Assembly (NCBI GenBank): GCA_950295325.1
Contig: OX485807.1
Location: 11,683,001-11,747,000, forward strand
DNA from: Polytrichum commune
Lineage: Eukaryota; Streptophyta; Polytrichopsida; Polytrichales; Polytrichaceae
Direction: 5' to 3'
DNA: 64,000 nt
Below are positions 63,071 to 64,000 of the stretch, piece after piece. Numbering within the stretch: the first letter of the stretch is position 1; each line of letters begins with the position of its first letter. Both the position numbers and the translations under genes were made by a program. The notes beneath the pieces are model-generated. The model was not told the origin of the DNA. It saw only the letters and a program-made list of their open reading frames with translations, and made no database searches.

Positions 63071-64000
63071 TGGTTGAAAGGCCCTAACATTACCGAGCCC
63101 AATGGTGTTTACTGCGAAGTGGAAATCGAGGCCCGTCAGAACCATCTCAGTAAGTTAGGGCCTTGGGAGCCGCGACATGGCCTTGCCCGGGATGGAGCGC
63201 CACGTTGTTGGGCTCAACTGCCCGGTCACCCACCAAGGCCACGTCTGCCCCCATCATCACGCCCATTCCCTTGTTACAGGGCACATCATATCAGCGTCCA
63301 TGCCTTCCATCATTGCATCCTATTGCCATGAGGATCATGTGGACCATGGCCGACATCCATCCACCGCCTAATCACCCTCGGGGATTGCGTTTTCCCTTCC
63401 TCTTTGAAAGAACTCCATCTAGCCATGGTTGTTGAATCATTGTAACTACACATTTCGGATTTCTGCCCCGATGGAGTGCCTTGCATCAAGTGATGCGATT
63501 GCAACAATGATGCGGTGAAGGGTCTATGGCCAAGATTAGCGACTGGAGCGTTTCTTTTCAAACATGGTGGAACCACGCTTCATTCTGATTGAAACCTAGG
63601 CAGTTAGCAAACAGTCCAGATTCCTGCCACAATGGGGTGTCTTGCATTTAGTGAAGTGAATGCAACATCGATGTAGTGAAATTATACACAAAAAATCATT
63701 TTGTGGAGCGCTTAGTCCACAGACCGTGGTTACAATCACCCTTTATGACTGCGTTTTTCATATATGTATTTGTAGACATGCATTCAACCTTCGCTTATGA
63801 TTGATCGGAATGTACTCATTTAGTGCAGAGTTTGCATTTAAACCGCACTCCAGTGTTTGCAATCAGGTGATGTGACTGTAACAATGATGCAATGACGCTA
63901 TGCAGAAAATATATTGTTATAATGATTATCGTGCTATGAATGTTCAACCTTCTTGAGTTTTGCAATGATGTTAGTCATGTTACACATGACATAATCACAC
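63071..64000. repeat. Repeat-rich end of window, degenerate ~160-210-bp tandem repeat
   Basis: About 63078-63093 (GGCCCTAACATTACC) resembles the end of the 57985-58337 element. Three decayed copies of a block typified by CTTGCATCAAGTGATGCGAT plus GCAACAATGATG occur at about 63458-63520, 63619-63680 and 63850-63895. No gene supported. Confidence 0.5.

Overview
This is nuclear DNA of a land plant. It carries split genes with GT-AG introns, a nuclear gene for a photosystem I subunit with an N-terminal presequence, a plant-type adenosine kinase, a chromodomain Ty3/gypsy retrotransposon and PIF/Harbinger-type elements. By eye, the adenosine kinase and PsaE proteins read most like those of non-seed plants (moss-like; a lycophyte or fern is not excluded). 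That placement is an inference, not a search result. Only four convincing host genes lie in 64 kb, so this is a gene-poor, repeat-rich segment.

Layout. 1-7.9 kb: AT-rich DNA with a decayed gag-pro remnant (about 1.14-2.2 kb), a 512-bp MITE with TAA target duplications (3650-4161) and a long inverted-repeat element (5999-6953). 8.0-10.8 kb: a SERF/4F5-type small-protein gene (CDS 9273-9467) behind a TATA box and a long microsatellite-rich leader. 11-37.7 kb: repeats only. These include LINE fragments of two kinds (one kind at 13.57, 18.84-20.17, 24.65 and 27.84 kb, the other at 29.84 kb), further MITEs (14622-15106, 22933-23356), an array of short palindromes (26635-26999) and a Harbinger transposase remnant (35481-35840) close to family termini (36725-36903). 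37779-43488: a full-length but dead chromodomain Ty3/gypsy element on the minus strand, with both LTRs, PBS and PPT. 44.29-48.6 kb: a GC-rich tandem duplication, then a complete 12-exon adenosine kinase gene. 51.28-55.47 kb: a six-exon NUMOD3-domain gene, with a 5S-rRNA-like element in its last intron. 55.5-58.4 kb: repeats, including a GC-rich inverted-repeat element (57985-58337). 59004-60229: two-exon psaE on the minus strand, whose intron holds a diverged tandem duplication. 60.2-64 kb: repeats and nothing recognised.

The host genes do not form a pathway. Adenosine kinase salvages adenosine in the methyl cycle, PsaE docks ferredoxin on photosystem I, the SERF-like protein is a small basic factor of poorly known role, and the NUMOD3 protein has a presumed nucleic-acid-binding repeat and unknown function. 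Exon joins were made by hand from reading-frame continuity, GT-AG signals and remembered family sequence. No alignment or database search was run.
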